The notes under the pieces are model-generated. The model was not told where the DNA came from. It worked only from the letters and a program-made list of their open reading frames with translations, and made no database searches. The position numbers and the translations under genes are program-made. A DNA stretch of 36,740 nt, from the NCBI GenBank assembly GCA_022791195.1, contig JAAVYP010000064.1, forward strand, positions 1-36,740. The letters are read 5' to 3'. The stretch's first letter is position 1. Every line of letters begins with the position of its first letter. Shown piece after piece: positions 1-8,686 of the stretch. This stretch comes from Clostridiales bacterium (GTDB taxonomy: Bacteria; Bacillota; Clostridia; Oscillospirales; CAG-272).

Positions 1-186
1 ATACTCTCTCTTTTCCGACTTGTCAATAAAAAATCAGAATAATAATTTTACTAAATTTAGTATATATTTTCAACTTTTTATGACCTCTCGATTCTTGAAT
101 CATATGTTCGACTTTTATCGATTTTATTAGACAAAATAGCGCTGTTTTTTCGTGCACTTTCCCGTTTTTTTGATTTAAAAATAAAT

Positions 187-209
187 GGCAAAATTAAAAT
201 AATTTTGCC
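187..209 (-). terminator. terminator of trmB overlapping its last codons
   Basis: Arms GGCAAAATT (187-195) and AATTTTGCC (201-209) flank a 5-nt loop. On the minus strand the stem runs into ATTTATTTTT. It overlaps the stop codon of trmB, so the coding end doubles as the terminator stem. The stem is AT-rich, so strength is uncertain. Confidence 0.5.
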
Positions 210-823
210 ACGACGCGATTAATTGTAAAACCTTTTTTTGAAAAAGTGTCTTCATATTCGGTATGAATATTGTCTTTTTCCCATACACTGTTGTGCAAAT
301 CATAAGTAATATCTTTTAAAGCAAAGCCGCTTGCTTTCAATTCATCCAACGAAAAATCAAACAGCGGGCGATTATCCGTTTTAAAAATAATTGTCCCTTC
401 CGCTATCAGCCATTTTTTATAGAAAGCAAGATAATCTCTGTGGGTTAACCGGCGTTTCGCATGCCTGGTTTTCGGCCATGGGTCTGAAAAATTCAAATAA
501 ATACACTCGATGCTCTCTTCCCCAATCCATTCGGTCAATTTTTCCACCGAGGAAACAATCAATCGAACATTATTGATTTCAGCCGCTTTCAACTTTTCAG
601 CCGCAAGCAAAGCTACGTCAAAAACTCTTTCCACCGCAATGAAAAAGCAATCTGGATTTCGCTTGGCCATTTCAAGAATAAATGTACCCTTGCCGCAGCC
701 GATTTCTAAATGAAGCGGCTTTCTTTCTTCCTCTATTTCTCGAAGCGCCTGGGGGGCGGTAATCAAATAGTCTGTACACAATTCCATTCTTTGCTGACCA
801 TTTTTCTTTTTTCTGGTTCTCAT
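194..823 (-). CDS. trmB: tRNA (guanine-N7-)-methyltransferase TrmB
   Basis: Methylates the N7 of G46 in the variable loop of tRNAs using S-adenosylmethionine; cytosolic. The 209-aa length is normal for the family. The SAM-binding motif LEIGCGKGTF lies near residues 40-50, followed by the family hallmarks FSDPWPKTRHAKRRL (about 112-126) and FKTDNRPLFDFSL (about 147-159), all intact. ATG at 823 has a GAGG ribosome site 12 nt upstream. It is divergent from the HAAS-domain operon, with about 260 bp between the starts. This is a housekeeping gene, and the call follows directly from conserved motifs. Confidence 0.95.
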   Translation of the reverse strand: MRTRKKKNGQQRMELCTDYLITAPQALREIEEERKPLHLEIGCGKGTFILEMAKRNPDCFFIAVERVFDVALLAAEKLKAAEINNVRLIVSSVEKLTEWIGEESIECIYLNFSDPWPKTRHAKRRLTHRDYLAFYKKWLIAEGTIIFKTDNRPLFDFSLDELKASGFALKDITYDLHNSVWEKDNIHTEYEDTFSKKGFTINRVVAKLF

Positions 824-825
824 GC

Positions 826-854
826 TTGAAAATATCCTCGAATTTTGATATAAT
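826..854 (+). promoter_or_regulatory. sigma-A promoter for the HAAS/DUF4097/DUF378 genes
   Basis: TTGAAA (826-831), 17-nt spacer, TATAAT (849-854). It begins at the very edge of trmB (its ATG ends at 823) and points at the gene starting at 1083, leaving a 5' leader of about 220 nt. No clear riboswitch fold was recognised in that leader. Confidence 0.6.
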
Positions 855-1082
855 ATGAAATTGAGATTATTGTATTGTTTTGAACAAATACATATGTTTA
901 GCAGCTCTGTTTTTATCGGGATACCGACAAAACGATTCTCCGCTTTATTTCTATCAATTTACTTCATTTTACCATATCCCTTGTCAATTTGCAACGGATA
1001 GCCATTTGTTTGTTGTGTTGCATAACAAACAGAAACAAATTTGTGCTTTTCAATAAAGGCACCGGAAAGGAAAGAGCGCCTC

Positions 1083-2075
1083 ATGAACAGACAAGATTTT
1101 TATCTTGGTTTGGCCCTTGAATTAAACACGCTTAAAGTACCGCCTGAACTGATCAATACGCATATAGATCAATTTAAACTTTATCTGCAGACGCTGAGTG
1201 AAGAGGAGGCCGAAAATCAAATCGCTTCATTCGGCGATATCAAAGATTTAGCCAGAAATATTTATCGGCTCCTATGCGGAGACGACCACACGGTGGAATC
1301 TCTAAATCCGGTTGAATCCGAAACACTTTATGATGTATTCCGCGTCGAAAACGAAGAACAGTCAACCCATGAGCAAGCTGCCTTTTCGTCAGATATGACT
1401 TCATCTTATCAAGACTCTTCTTTTATAAATGAACCGGAAACATCTCAAGCAGAATTAAATGAAATTGAATTTCAACTTGACTTTGATCTTAACGATGAAC
1501 AAGCATACATAGCGCCCGATCCAGCTGTTTTTGATGAAGTAAATGAGCAGCAGGAAATGCCGCCGGAACTAAAAAAAGAGGAACCTTCGATCGAAGAAAT
1601 CTTTAATGAAAGCCAGCTCAATTTTCCCATAGACGAACCAAATTCATCTCTATTCGGCGAAAACAACTCGGCGTTATTCTGGGTTTTGTTTATACTCACC
1701 CTCCCAATTACAGCGCCGATTTTTATTCTGATCATGTCATTATTCGGCTTTATGTATATCATAACAGCGCTTTTGGTAACAATTTCTTTTGCCTGCATCT
1801 TTGCGACCGCACTGACAGGCGCTGCTATTACACTCACAGGCGGACTCTACGGCATTACACAGCTTAGAAGCGGCAATCTGCCCATCGGTCTATTCGAGCT
1901 TGGATTAGCTCTTGCTATTGCCGGCGGTACGCTTTTGCTCTGCTTTATTTTCTCGCTGTTAGCTTTTAAACTTATACCAAAGCTATTTGGTCTCATCACC
2001 CGATTGCTGCGGCTTTTCTTAGACAAGCTGCTTTCTGTTATTGCCGTTCTAAAAAAGGAGTGTGCTCAACGATGA
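1083..2075 (+). CDS. HAAS (DUF1700-type) domain membrane protein
   Basis: A 330-aa protein. Residues 1-65 match the HAAS/DUF1700 helical domain, with RQDFYLGLALELNTL and a later FGDIKDLARNIY motif. Residues 70-200 are a Glu/Asp/Ser-rich linker of low complexity. From about residue 205 to the end there are three to four strongly hydrophobic helices (for example FWVLFILTLPITAPIFILI). ATG at 1083 is preferred over the in-frame start at 1041 because GGAAAGG lies just before it and the HAAS domain begins there. HAAS proteins are often paired with DUF4097 proteins and PadR regulators in envelope-stress loci; no PadR gene is present here. The stop overlaps the next ATG (ATGA), suggesting translational coupling. 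Exact function unknown. Confidence 0.75.
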   Translation: MNRQDFYLGLALELNTLKVPPELINTHIDQFKLYLQTLSEEEAENQIASFGDIKDLARNIYRLLCGDDHTVESLNPVESETLYDVFRVENEEQSTHEQAAFSSDMTSSYQDSSFINEPETSQAELNEIEFQLDFDLNDEQAYIAPDPAVFDEVNEQQEMPPELKKEEPSIEEIFNESQLNFPIDEPNSSLFGENNSALFWVLFILTLPITAPIFILIMSLFGFMYIITALLVTISFACIFATALTGAAITLTGGLYGITQLRSGNLPIGLFELGLALAIAGGTLLLCFIFSLLAFKLIPKLFGLITRLLRLFLDKLLSVIAVLKKECAQR

Positions 2076-2911
2076 AAAAGTCAAGTTTGATCCTGCCTAT
2101 TTTTTCAATTGTGCTCATCGCTGCCGGTGTAACTCTTTGTTTCGTTGGAAAAGCCAAAGGAGATGTTTTTGACAACACCGTATTAACAGAAGGCGATTAT
2201 ATCCATACCACCGATATTACAAGCGATTTGAATAATATTGTTATTGAATATTCAAATGCAGAAATTAATGTCATAGGCGGCGCTGATCGCAATTATATCG
2301 AAACTTTCAATATCAGCGATGCAGAAATCAATACATCTAAGGCATCGGGCATTACCATTTCGGACACCTCAGATTATTTTTCCCTGGCCTATGATACAAT
2401 TGTTCATTTTAATGGCATTCGCAACATCCTGTTCCCCGGCCAGAGCTATTCAGGTAACAAAAAAATCAACATTTATCTAACAGGTGATTATAATGTCACG
2501 CAGCTGCACTTTACGTTAGAAAACGGCAACATAAATGTTAGCCACTTAGACTCTAATACCGATTATAATTTTACCATTAAAGGAAAAGGCGATGTATCCT
2601 TTGAGGAAACAAGCACCAAGTCGCAAGCATACGTCAAAGTCAACGAAGGAAACGTCACGCTTAAACAATTCGGTTGTGTTTTATTAGAGGGTAATATTCA
2701 AACAGGCAACCTGCACTGTTATGAGGAAAATTCCGGAAAACATCTTTATAATTTAACCTGTGAAAACGGTATGGTCTACCTATTGGGTGAATCACAAGGC
2801 AGCCAATATATCGTTGATACTGGCAGCAACGCTGTTAATATTGATTTTTCTGTACAATACGGTAATATTCATTTAAATGATCTTGAAAAAAATGATCAAC
2901 CAAACGAATAA
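2072..2911 (+). CDS. DUF4097-like beta-repeat envelope protein
   Basis: A 279-aa protein with an N-terminal uncleaved signal or membrane anchor (LILPIFSIVLIAAGVTLCFV, residues 5-24). The remainder is beta-strand-rich and repetitive, with runs such as LNNIVIEYSNAEINVIGG and FTLENGNINVSHLDSNTDYN, as in the DUF4097/putative adhesin beta-helix family. Start at 2072 is chosen from AAAGGAG at 2054-2060 and the four-base ATGA overlap with the preceding gene. It probably sits on the outer face of the membrane and works with the HAAS protein. Biochemical role unknown. Confidence 0.7.
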   Translation: MKKSSLILPIFSIVLIAAGVTLCFVGKAKGDVFDNTVLTEGDYIHTTDITSDLNNIVIEYSNAEINVIGGADRNYIETFNISDAEINTSKASGITISDTSDYFSLAYDTIVHFNGIRNILFPGQSYSGNKKINIYLTGDYNVTQLHFTLENGNINVSHLDSNTDYNFTIKGKGDVSFEETSTKSQAYVKVNEGNVTLKQFGCVLLEGNIQTGNLHCYEENSGKHLYNLTCENGMVYLLGESQGSQYIVDTGSNAVNIDFSVQYGNIHLNDLEKNDQPNE

Positions 2912-2964
2912 AAAAATACATACGGGACATAATCATAACAAGTACAAAAAAAGGAGTATTTGCT

Positions 2965-3171
2965 ATGATGGACAGAATTTGCCTTATTCTTTCGATAATC
3001 GGCGGTCTCAACTGGGGCAGCATTGGAATCTTCAAATTTGATTTTGTTGCTTGGCTATGCGGCGGTCAGACATCCGTGCTCAGTCGAATTATTTATGTCA
3101 TCGTCGGCCTTTCGGCTTTATGGTGCATTTCCCTGCTGTTTAGAGAAAGAGAAGGCGCGTTAGAAAAATAA
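2965..3171 (+). CDS. DUF378 family small membrane protein
   Basis: A 68-aa protein with two hydrophobic helices. It carries the DUF378 signature IIGGLNWGSIGIFKFD near residues 12-27 and IIYVIVGLSALW in the second helix. A good AAAGGAG site at 2951-2956 supports the start at 2965 (an adjacent second Met at 2968 is possible). It lies 53 nt after the DUF4097-like gene and is likely co-transcribed. Function of DUF378 is not established. Confidence 0.85.
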   Translation: MMDRICLILSIIGGLNWGSIGIFKFDFVAWLCGGQTSVLSRIIYVIVGLSALWCISLLFREREGALEK

Positions 3172-3194
3172 AAAACGGTCAAAAGACCGTTTTT
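3171..3194. terminator. bidirectional terminator between convergent genes
   Basis: Perfect 10-bp stem AAAAACGGTC / GACCGTTTTT with an AAAA loop. It has T runs on both strands and is placed exactly between the ends of the DUF378 gene (plus) and the ABC-F gene (minus). Confidence 0.9.
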
Positions 3195-3199
3195 TATTT

Positions 3200-5119
3200 T
3201 TACTCTTCTTTCGTAAACGCTTCCCATTGCTCATAGTACAGCAAAAGCTCTTCTTCTTTCTGGTTTCTTTGCCCGTAGAGTGCATCTAAGCGAATATAAT
3301 CGTCCGGCTGAACGGTGGTAAGCTCGTTTTCAATCTGTTCTAAATCATTTTCCAGTGCGGCTATCGTTTCTTTTAACTTCCTGATTTTCGTTTCTCTGGC
3401 TCGTTGCTCAGCTGCCTGCTTCTTTTTTTCTAAATATAGCTGCTTCGACGATTTGCCATCAGCCAGTTCCTGTTTTGTTGGCTGTTTGGACTGTACAGAT
3501 GTTTCGCTGTCCGTAAAAGTGCTGACCGAGTCACGCAGCCATTCTTGATATGTGCCGTGCGTCAATGAAGCGTGTCCATCTGGATGAATATATAAAATGC
3601 GGTTTGCAAGCCGATCAGCCAAATAACGGTCATGCGAAACAACAAACAAAGTACCAGGGTAAGCAGCCAAGGCTTCTTCCAGCACTTCTCGGGTTTGGAT
3701 ATCCAAATGGTTAGTCGGCTCATCTAACAGCAGCAAATTTGTCTTTTTAAGTGTCAGCTTGGCCAGTGACAAGCGAGCACGCTCGCCGCCGCTTAATGCG
3801 CCAACCGTTTTCGCTATATCATCACCTTTAAATAAAAACAGCGCTAAACAATTACGAATTTCGGTCATCGAAAGTGAAGGATTTTCATCCCAAAGCTCAT
3901 CAAGCACTGTTTTGTCATGCGAAAGCTGCTGGTTTTCCTGGTCGTAATAGCCCAGTGCCACGCGATGGCCAAATACAACGCGTCCTTCCGAGGCGCGTTC
4001 ACTGCCGCTTATTATTTTAATTAAGGTGGATTTACCTACGCCGTTTTCGCCTAAAACGAACACGCGTTCTCCCTTCCGAATATCCAAATCCAGTCCTGAA
4101 AAAAGGGTATGTGGGCCATATGATTTGGCAAGGCCAAATGTATCTAACACCTCTTGGCCGCTCTCCCCTGCATATGCAAATCGCAAACGGATATCAGCCG
4201 GTTCATTGTTCGGCTTTTCAACTCGCTGTATTTTATCTAACTGCTTCTGCCTTGACTCTGCGGCAATAATATTTCGTTCTCGTCCCCAGCGGCGCTGCTG
4301 CTCTATATATTGCTCAAGTCGCCGAATCTCTTTTTGCTGATTCTCATAATGCTTTTGCTGGATTTCGCGGTTTTTCTTTTTTTCTTGTTTATAACGGGTA
4401 TAACCGCCCGCAAAGAGTGTTCCCTTCCCGTTTTCAATTTCCAGCGTTTTGGTCGTTACCTGATCCAAAAAATAGCGGTCATGGGAAATAAGCAGCACTG
4501 TTTTGGGATAAGACGCCAAAAATCCTTCTAACCAGCCAAGCACCTTATGATCTAAATGGTTGGTTGGCTCGTCCAAAATAAGCAAATCCGGCATAGCGCT
4601 GAGCACTTTTGCCAACGCTATTTTCGTCTTTTGGCCGCCCGAAAATGCCGAAATGGATAACGAAAACATATCTTCTTCAAAACCAAGATTTTTTAATATG
4701 CCTCGGCAGCGGCTTTTATATTCTAATCCACCAGCCTCGATAAATCTCTCATGAAGAGCAGAAAATTCGTTAATACACGATGAATCCCCCGCTGACATCT
4801 GCCGGTTTAATCCTTCTAACTGCTCTTCCATTGCCATAAGAGGCGCATATGTTTGCAAAATCTCCTCATACAGCGTATGCTGCGGATCTAATGCTAAGTG
4901 CTGATCAAAAACAGCTACACTCGTATTTTTCGGTATATGCACCTTGCCCTCAAAGCCCTCTAACCTGCCTGCAATAATTTTAATCAACGTCGACTTGCCT
5001 GAACCATTAACACCGACAATGCCTAATCGCTCTTTTTCGTTTAACGAAAAAGTAACATCGCGAAGCACTTGTTTTTCACCAAAAGAAAGGGCTATTTTTT
5101 CACAGCCTACAATAATCAT
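3200..5119 (-). CDS. ABC-F family ATPase (YdiF/Uup-like)
   Basis: A 639-aa soluble twin ATPase without membrane segments. Two full ABC domains are visible. The first has Walker A GVNGSGKST (about 36-44), signature SGGQKTKIAL and Walker B LLILDEPTNHLDH. The second has Walker A GENGVGKST, signature SGGERARLSL and Walker B LLLLDEPTNHLD. The charged linker between them (KQEKKKNREIQQKHYENQQ) is the P-site tRNA interaction motif region, and the C-terminus from about 540 is a coiled coil (KKQAAEQRARETKIRKLKETI). ABC-F proteins act on the ribosome E site in translation rescue or antibiotic protection; the coiled-coil tail points to a housekeeping YdiF/Uup-type member rather than a dedicated resistance factor. 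Last gene of the cell-wall operon, 33 nt after murE. Confidence 0.9.
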   Translation of the reverse strand: MIIVGCEKIALSFGEKQVLRDVTFSLNEKERLGIVGVNGSGKSTLIKIIAGRLEGFEGKVHIPKNTSVAVFDQHLALDPQHTLYEEILQTYAPLMAMEEQLEGLNRQMSAGDSSCINEFSALHERFIEAGGLEYKSRCRGILKNLGFEEDMFSLSISAFSGGQKTKIALAKVLSAMPDLLILDEPTNHLDHKVLGWLEGFLASYPKTVLLISHDRYFLDQVTTKTLEIENGKGTLFAGGYTRYKQEKKKNREIQQKHYENQQKEIRRLEQYIEQQRRWGRERNIIAAESRQKQLDKIQRVEKPNNEPADIRLRFAYAGESGQEVLDTFGLAKSYGPHTLFSGLDLDIRKGERVFVLGENGVGKSTLIKIISGSERASEGRVVFGHRVALGYYDQENQQLSHDKTVLDELWDENPSLSMTEIRNCLALFLFKGDDIAKTVGALSGGERARLSLAKLTLKKTNLLLLDEPTNHLDIQTREVLEEALAAYPGTLFVVSHDRYLADRLANRILYIHPDGHASLTHGTYQEWLRDSVSTFTDSETSVQSKQPTKQELADGKSSKQLYLEKKKQAAEQRARETKIRKLKETIAALENDLEQIENELTTVQPDDYIRLDALYGQRNQKEEELLLYYEQWEAFTKEE

Positions 5120-5152
5120 TTCATTCCTTTTTAAAGTCCCCGCTCGCCATCA

Positions 5153-6631
5153 TCAAATCTGTTTTGCACCTATGGCCAGCGGCGCTGTTTCTTCAATTAT
5201 TTTGTGTTCATCAAATGGCAGGCGCTCGCCATTGATTAGTTCATAATCCTCATGGCCTTTGCCTGCTAACAGCAAAACATCACCAGGATGCGCGTTTAAG
5301 ACAGCCCAAGCCACGGCCTCTGCCCGATCGGGAATCACTTTATACGGACATCTATCCGGATCCATAGCCGCTTCAATATCGTGAATTATATGCAAAGGAT
5401 CTTCATAATTCTGATTGTCACTTGTGATCACGGCAAAATCGGCCAATTCGTTGGCTACTTTTGCCATAGCGGCCCGTCTTAGTTGGGAACGGTTTCCTAC
5501 CGAACCAAACAGAACAACCAACCTTTGCGGGTCATATTCTCGAATGGTTTTCATCACATTCATGAGACTTACTTCGTTGTGCGCAAAGTCAATAATAATC
5601 GAGCAATAGGGTAAGGTATTAATAATTTCAAAGCGCCCTTTGACCGTTAATGATGGCAGCAACGCAATAATTTGTTCCATTGGCAGACCAATATGGTGAC
5701 ATACACTAAGCACCGCCAGTACATTATAAATGCTGTATCGGCCAGGCGTAGCGCTCTTGGTGATAAATGCCTGCCCGTTATGAAGACAGGTAAACTGAAT
5801 ACCAAAGCGATAGCTCTCTTTCCAGATTTTGTATTGATCGCCCTGATAATCAGCCGGCGCTTTCATACCATAAGTAATCGTCTCACCCTTTGCGCTGGAC
5901 AAAAAGTAATTAGCTAACGGATCATCCGTATTAATCACCGATATACAGCTGTTTTGAAATAACTGTGCTTTGCACTCTTTGTAATGTTCAAAATCACGGC
6001 ATTCTCCCGGGCCGATATGGTCAGGCGAAATATTGGTAAAAACACCATACGCAAAGGTAAGACCATGCACCCGCCGATTCAAATATGCCTGCGACGAAAC
6101 CTCCATTACGGCATACTCGATTCCCTCTTTGACCATCAGCGAAAAATACTTTTGCAGCTTATAGCTTTCTGGCGTAGTATTCACAGTTGGATATACTTCA
6201 TCGCCGATATATACGCCAATTGTACCAATCAATCCTGCCTTGCGGCCGCAGCTGTTTAATACTTTGTAAATCAATGTCGAGGTAGTGGTTTTTCCCTTTG
6301 TTCCGGTTACGCCTATGATTTTTAAATGGTCAGCCGGATCGCCAAAAAACAAGGCCGACATATCGGCCAAAGCAGCAACGGTGTCCCCCACCAAAAACTG
6401 CGCAGCGTCCGCAGGCAGTTCTACCGCCTCTTCACATAAAAAAGCACGACAGCCTGCTTTATAAGCTGCACGGGTATAATTATGGCCGTCTGCGTGAGCG
6501 CCTCGAATCGCAATAAATAGCGTATTGGGTTCCGCTTTTCTTGAATCATAAATTAAATCCTCAATCTCGCACTCACAGAAAGTGGACGGCAGGTCAACAC
6601 CCGCTCTTTGCAAAAGCTTGGATAGCTGCAT
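5153..6631 (-). CDS. murE: MurE-like UDP-MurNAc-tripeptide synthetase, non-DNPR type
   Basis: Mur ligase that adds the third amino acid to UDP-MurNAc-L-Ala-D-Glu. The 492-aa protein has the three MurE domains: N-terminal UDP-binding domain (YDSRKAEPNTLFIAIRG), central ATPase with GTKGKTTT at about 110-117 and HIGPGECRDFEHYKECK carrying the lysine that is carbamylated in Mur ligases, and the C-terminal amino-acid-binding domain. Diaminopimelate-specific enzymes carry DNPR; here the site reads SDNQNYEDP (about 404-412), and the usual YAHTPDSL is replaced by FAHNEVSL. The substrate is therefore probably not meso-Dap, with L-Lys a reasonable inference. ATG at 6631 is preferred over 6652 because GAGGT sits 8 nt upstream. 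The 5' end overlaps the racemase gene by 38 nt. Could be a second MurE paralogue. Confidence 0.8.
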   Translation of the reverse strand: MQLSKLLQRAGVDLPSTFCECEIEDLIYDSRKAEPNTLFIAIRGAHADGHNYTRAAYKAGCRAFLCEEAVELPADAAQFLVGDTVAALADMSALFFGDPADHLKIIGVTGTKGKTTTSTLIYKVLNSCGRKAGLIGTIGVYIGDEVYPTVNTTPESYKLQKYFSLMVKEGIEYAVMEVSSQAYLNRRVHGLTFAYGVFTNISPDHIGPGECRDFEHYKECKAQLFQNSCISVINTDDPLANYFLSSAKGETITYGMKAPADYQGDQYKIWKESYRFGIQFTCLHNGQAFITKSATPGRYSIYNVLAVLSVCHHIGLPMEQIIALLPSLTVKGRFEIINTLPYCSIIIDFAHNEVSLMNVMKTIREYDPQRLVVLFGSVGNRSQLRRAAMAKVANELADFAVITSDNQNYEDPLHIIHDIEAAMDPDRCPYKVIPDRAEAVAWAVLNAHPGDVLLLAGKGHEDYELINGERLPFDEHKIIEETAPLAIGAKQI

Positions 6632-7367
6632 GATTATGTACCTCGAAATCAATTAATTCTTGCGCAAAGCCCTTGGGCTTTTTTTCGCAAAGGGTAATGC
6701 ATCGACAGGCGAGCACTTCTAATGAATCCACAAAACGCTCATCTAACTGCGCCTGTTTTTTGATAAGCGACAACTCCGTACAGCCAAGAATCAACCGTTC
6801 GCACCCTTTAGCAAATAATGCATTCGCTATTTTTTGAAAGCAAACTACATCCGGCTTTTTTCCGCTTTTAATATCATCGTAAATAATACGCATAACTGCC
6901 GCTTGATCGGCTTGTTCCGGCATCACACACTCTATATCACAAAAACTCAAGGCCTTTTGATATGTCCCGCTTTGCACAGTTCCATCAGTTGCCAGTACAC
7001 CTGCCTTTTTTACGCCCATGGCATGCATATACGCGGCTGTCTCACTCACAATATTAATAATAGGGATATGTACCGCTTCTGCTAACTCTTCGTAAAAATA
7101 ATGGGCTGTGTTGCATGGTATTGCGATAAAATCAGCACCGAAAGCCTCTAATTTTTTGGCATCGCGCACCATATCCTCTAATGGATTTTCCTGTTTTTTC
7201 CCTAAAATAAACCCTGTTCGGTCAGGCGTTGTTGCATGACTGGACAAAACTAAATCAATATGATCACGATCACCGGGCGCTTGGGTGCCGTTTGTAATTA
7301 AATCATAAAAATACACACTGGAGGCAGGACCAAGCCCACCCAAAATGCCCAACACTGTTTTTTTCAT
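6594..7367 (-). CDS. aspartate/glutamate racemase family protein
   Basis: Cofactor-independent amino-acid racemase of 257 aa. The two catalytic cysteines are in canonical contexts, IPCNTAH (Cys85) and LGCTELS (Cys196), and the N-terminus ILGGLGPASSVYFYDLI is typical of the Asp racemase branch. Its place between a D-aspartate-ligase homologue and a MurE-like ligase strongly suggests it supplies D-Asp for the cell wall, as racfm does next to aslfm in Enterococcus faecium. Glutamate racemase activity cannot be excluded from motifs alone. An 83-nt gap separates it from the ligase gene, with no convincing terminator in between. ATG at 7367 follows a purine-rich AAGAGAAG. Confidence 0.85.
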   Translation of the reverse strand: MKKTVLGILGGLGPASSVYFYDLITNGTQAPGDRDHIDLVLSSHATTPDRTGFILGKKQENPLEDMVRDAKKLEAFGADFIAIPCNTAHYFYEELAEAVHIPIINIVSETAAYMHAMGVKKAGVLATDGTVQSGTYQKALSFCDIECVMPEQADQAAVMRIIYDDIKSGKKPDVVCFQKIANALFAKGCERLILGCTELSLIKKQAQLDERFVDSLEVLACRCITLCEKKPKGFAQELIDFEVHNHAAIQAFAKSGC

Positions 7368-7450
7368 AAAGTTGCTTCTCTTTCTTTTATGCCAATCGGT
7401 TTGTATTTATTCATGTATATAGCGGCCAGCCGATCTTATAGTTTTGTTTT

Positions 7451-8686
7451 TTAGGGATGGTAATATTTTTTGTATTTTTTATAGTGATTATGCTCGTGCA
7501 GCTGCACAAACAAATATCGCTTCATATTCCAGCGCAAATCGGGTGCATACCGCAGTGAAGAGGCTGCTTTTCCCTCTTTTTTGCATTTTTTAACTCTTTT
7601 CGCTAAATCTTTGTTTACATAGCGATAGACAATCGGGTCAGGTATATAGCGCCAATAAACCGGTTCTTCAACGAATAGGCATTTTTCCGGCAAAGCATCA
7701 TTTACATAATCCTCGACAAGATAACGGGCAATGTTCGCCCCGCTGGCGGTGACATAGTAACAGCTTCTGCCCTGTCTGATATTAAATTCAAAAACCTTAT
7801 ACTCGCCGTCCCGTTCGTCATACTTAATGTCAAAATTAGCATAACCAACAAAGCCAATACCCTCTAAAAATGCTTTTAGTTTCTCCATCAGCGGCCGGTT
7901 TACTTCGGTCAGGATGGCGGCATGGTTGCCGAGCCCCTTTGGCGTATGCTCCTCCAAGAGAACATGCCCAAGACACATCATTTTCACCTTGGCGTTTTTA
8001 TCTGCATAGGCTGTCAGCACGTACATTCTGGAATCATCACCCGGCACAAAATCCTGCACCACTAAACTAAGCGGATAGCCAGACGCAAAAATACGCTTGA
8101 TAATAGCTTCTGCCTCTTCTTTATTTTTTCCAATATATACCTTGTGCATCCCATCAAAAGGATGCTGCCAATACACCGCGCTGGAGGATGGCTTGATCAC
8201 CACAGGATAAGAAAATGGCAGTGCATTCAGTTGTTCCAGCGAAGAATCAGGATGAATAATCACCGTTTTCGGATGGGGAAGATTATATTCCTGACAATAG
8301 CTGCAAAAAATATCCTTTGCGCTGACACGACTGGCTAGTTCAGGAGTCGTATAAGGCAAGATGTAATCATTTTGCAATAACGGTTTATTTTGTATAATTA
8401 AATCTACATATTCATCGGTACAGCCAATTAAAATGAGGATTTTACCTTTCTGCGTTTTGGCAAAATCAGTCAATGTTTTTACCATGACAGGCGCCGCGTT
8501 CAATTCCGGCACCGCAGTAAAGCGGACAATACGGCTGTGCGCGGTAGCCCCCAGTGCATAGCGGCCAAACGCATACGAAATAACATGATATTCTTCATGA
8601 AAGGCACGTGCCACATTATAACAATTTAAATCAGCTCCCAACAACACGGGCACCAGTGTTTGCTCAAGTGGCTTTTCGGTTGTCAT
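7451..8686 (-). CDS. ATP-grasp D-aspartate ligase, Aslfm-like
   Basis: An ATP-grasp ligase of 411 aa, predicted to activate the beta-carboxylate of D-Asp and couple it to the epsilon-amine of the stem-peptide diamino acid, starting the interpeptide bridge. As remembered, the E. faecium Aslfm protein shares long blocks with it: the N-terminal LLGADLNCYNVARAFHE, the QDFVPGDDSRMYVLTAY region, VKMMCLGHVLLEE, GYANFDIKYDERDGEYKVFE with metal-binding acidic residues, and the tail KKYKKYYH. No signal peptide; cytoplasmic. It overlaps the upstream amidotransferase by ATGA (8683-8686) and is followed by a racemase, the same pairing as in Enterococcus. Substrate is inferred, not shown. Confidence 0.85.
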   Translation of the reverse strand: MTTEKPLEQTLVPVLLGADLNCYNVARAFHEEYHVISYAFGRYALGATAHSRIVRFTAVPELNAAPVMVKTLTDFAKTQKGKILILIGCTDEYVDLIIQNKPLLQNDYILPYTTPELASRVSAKDIFCSYCQEYNLPHPKTVIIHPDSSLEQLNALPFSYPVVIKPSSSAVYWQHPFDGMHKVYIGKNKEEAEAIIKRIFASGYPLSLVVQDFVPGDDSRMYVLTAYADKNAKVKMMCLGHVLLEEHTPKGLGNHAAILTEVNRPLMEKLKAFLEGIGFVGYANFDIKYDERDGEYKVFEFNIRQGRSCYYVTASGANIARYLVEDYVNDALPEKCLFVEEPVYWRYIPDPIVYRYVNKDLAKRVKKCKKEGKAASSLRYAPDLRWNMKRYLFVQLHEHNHYKKYKKYYHP

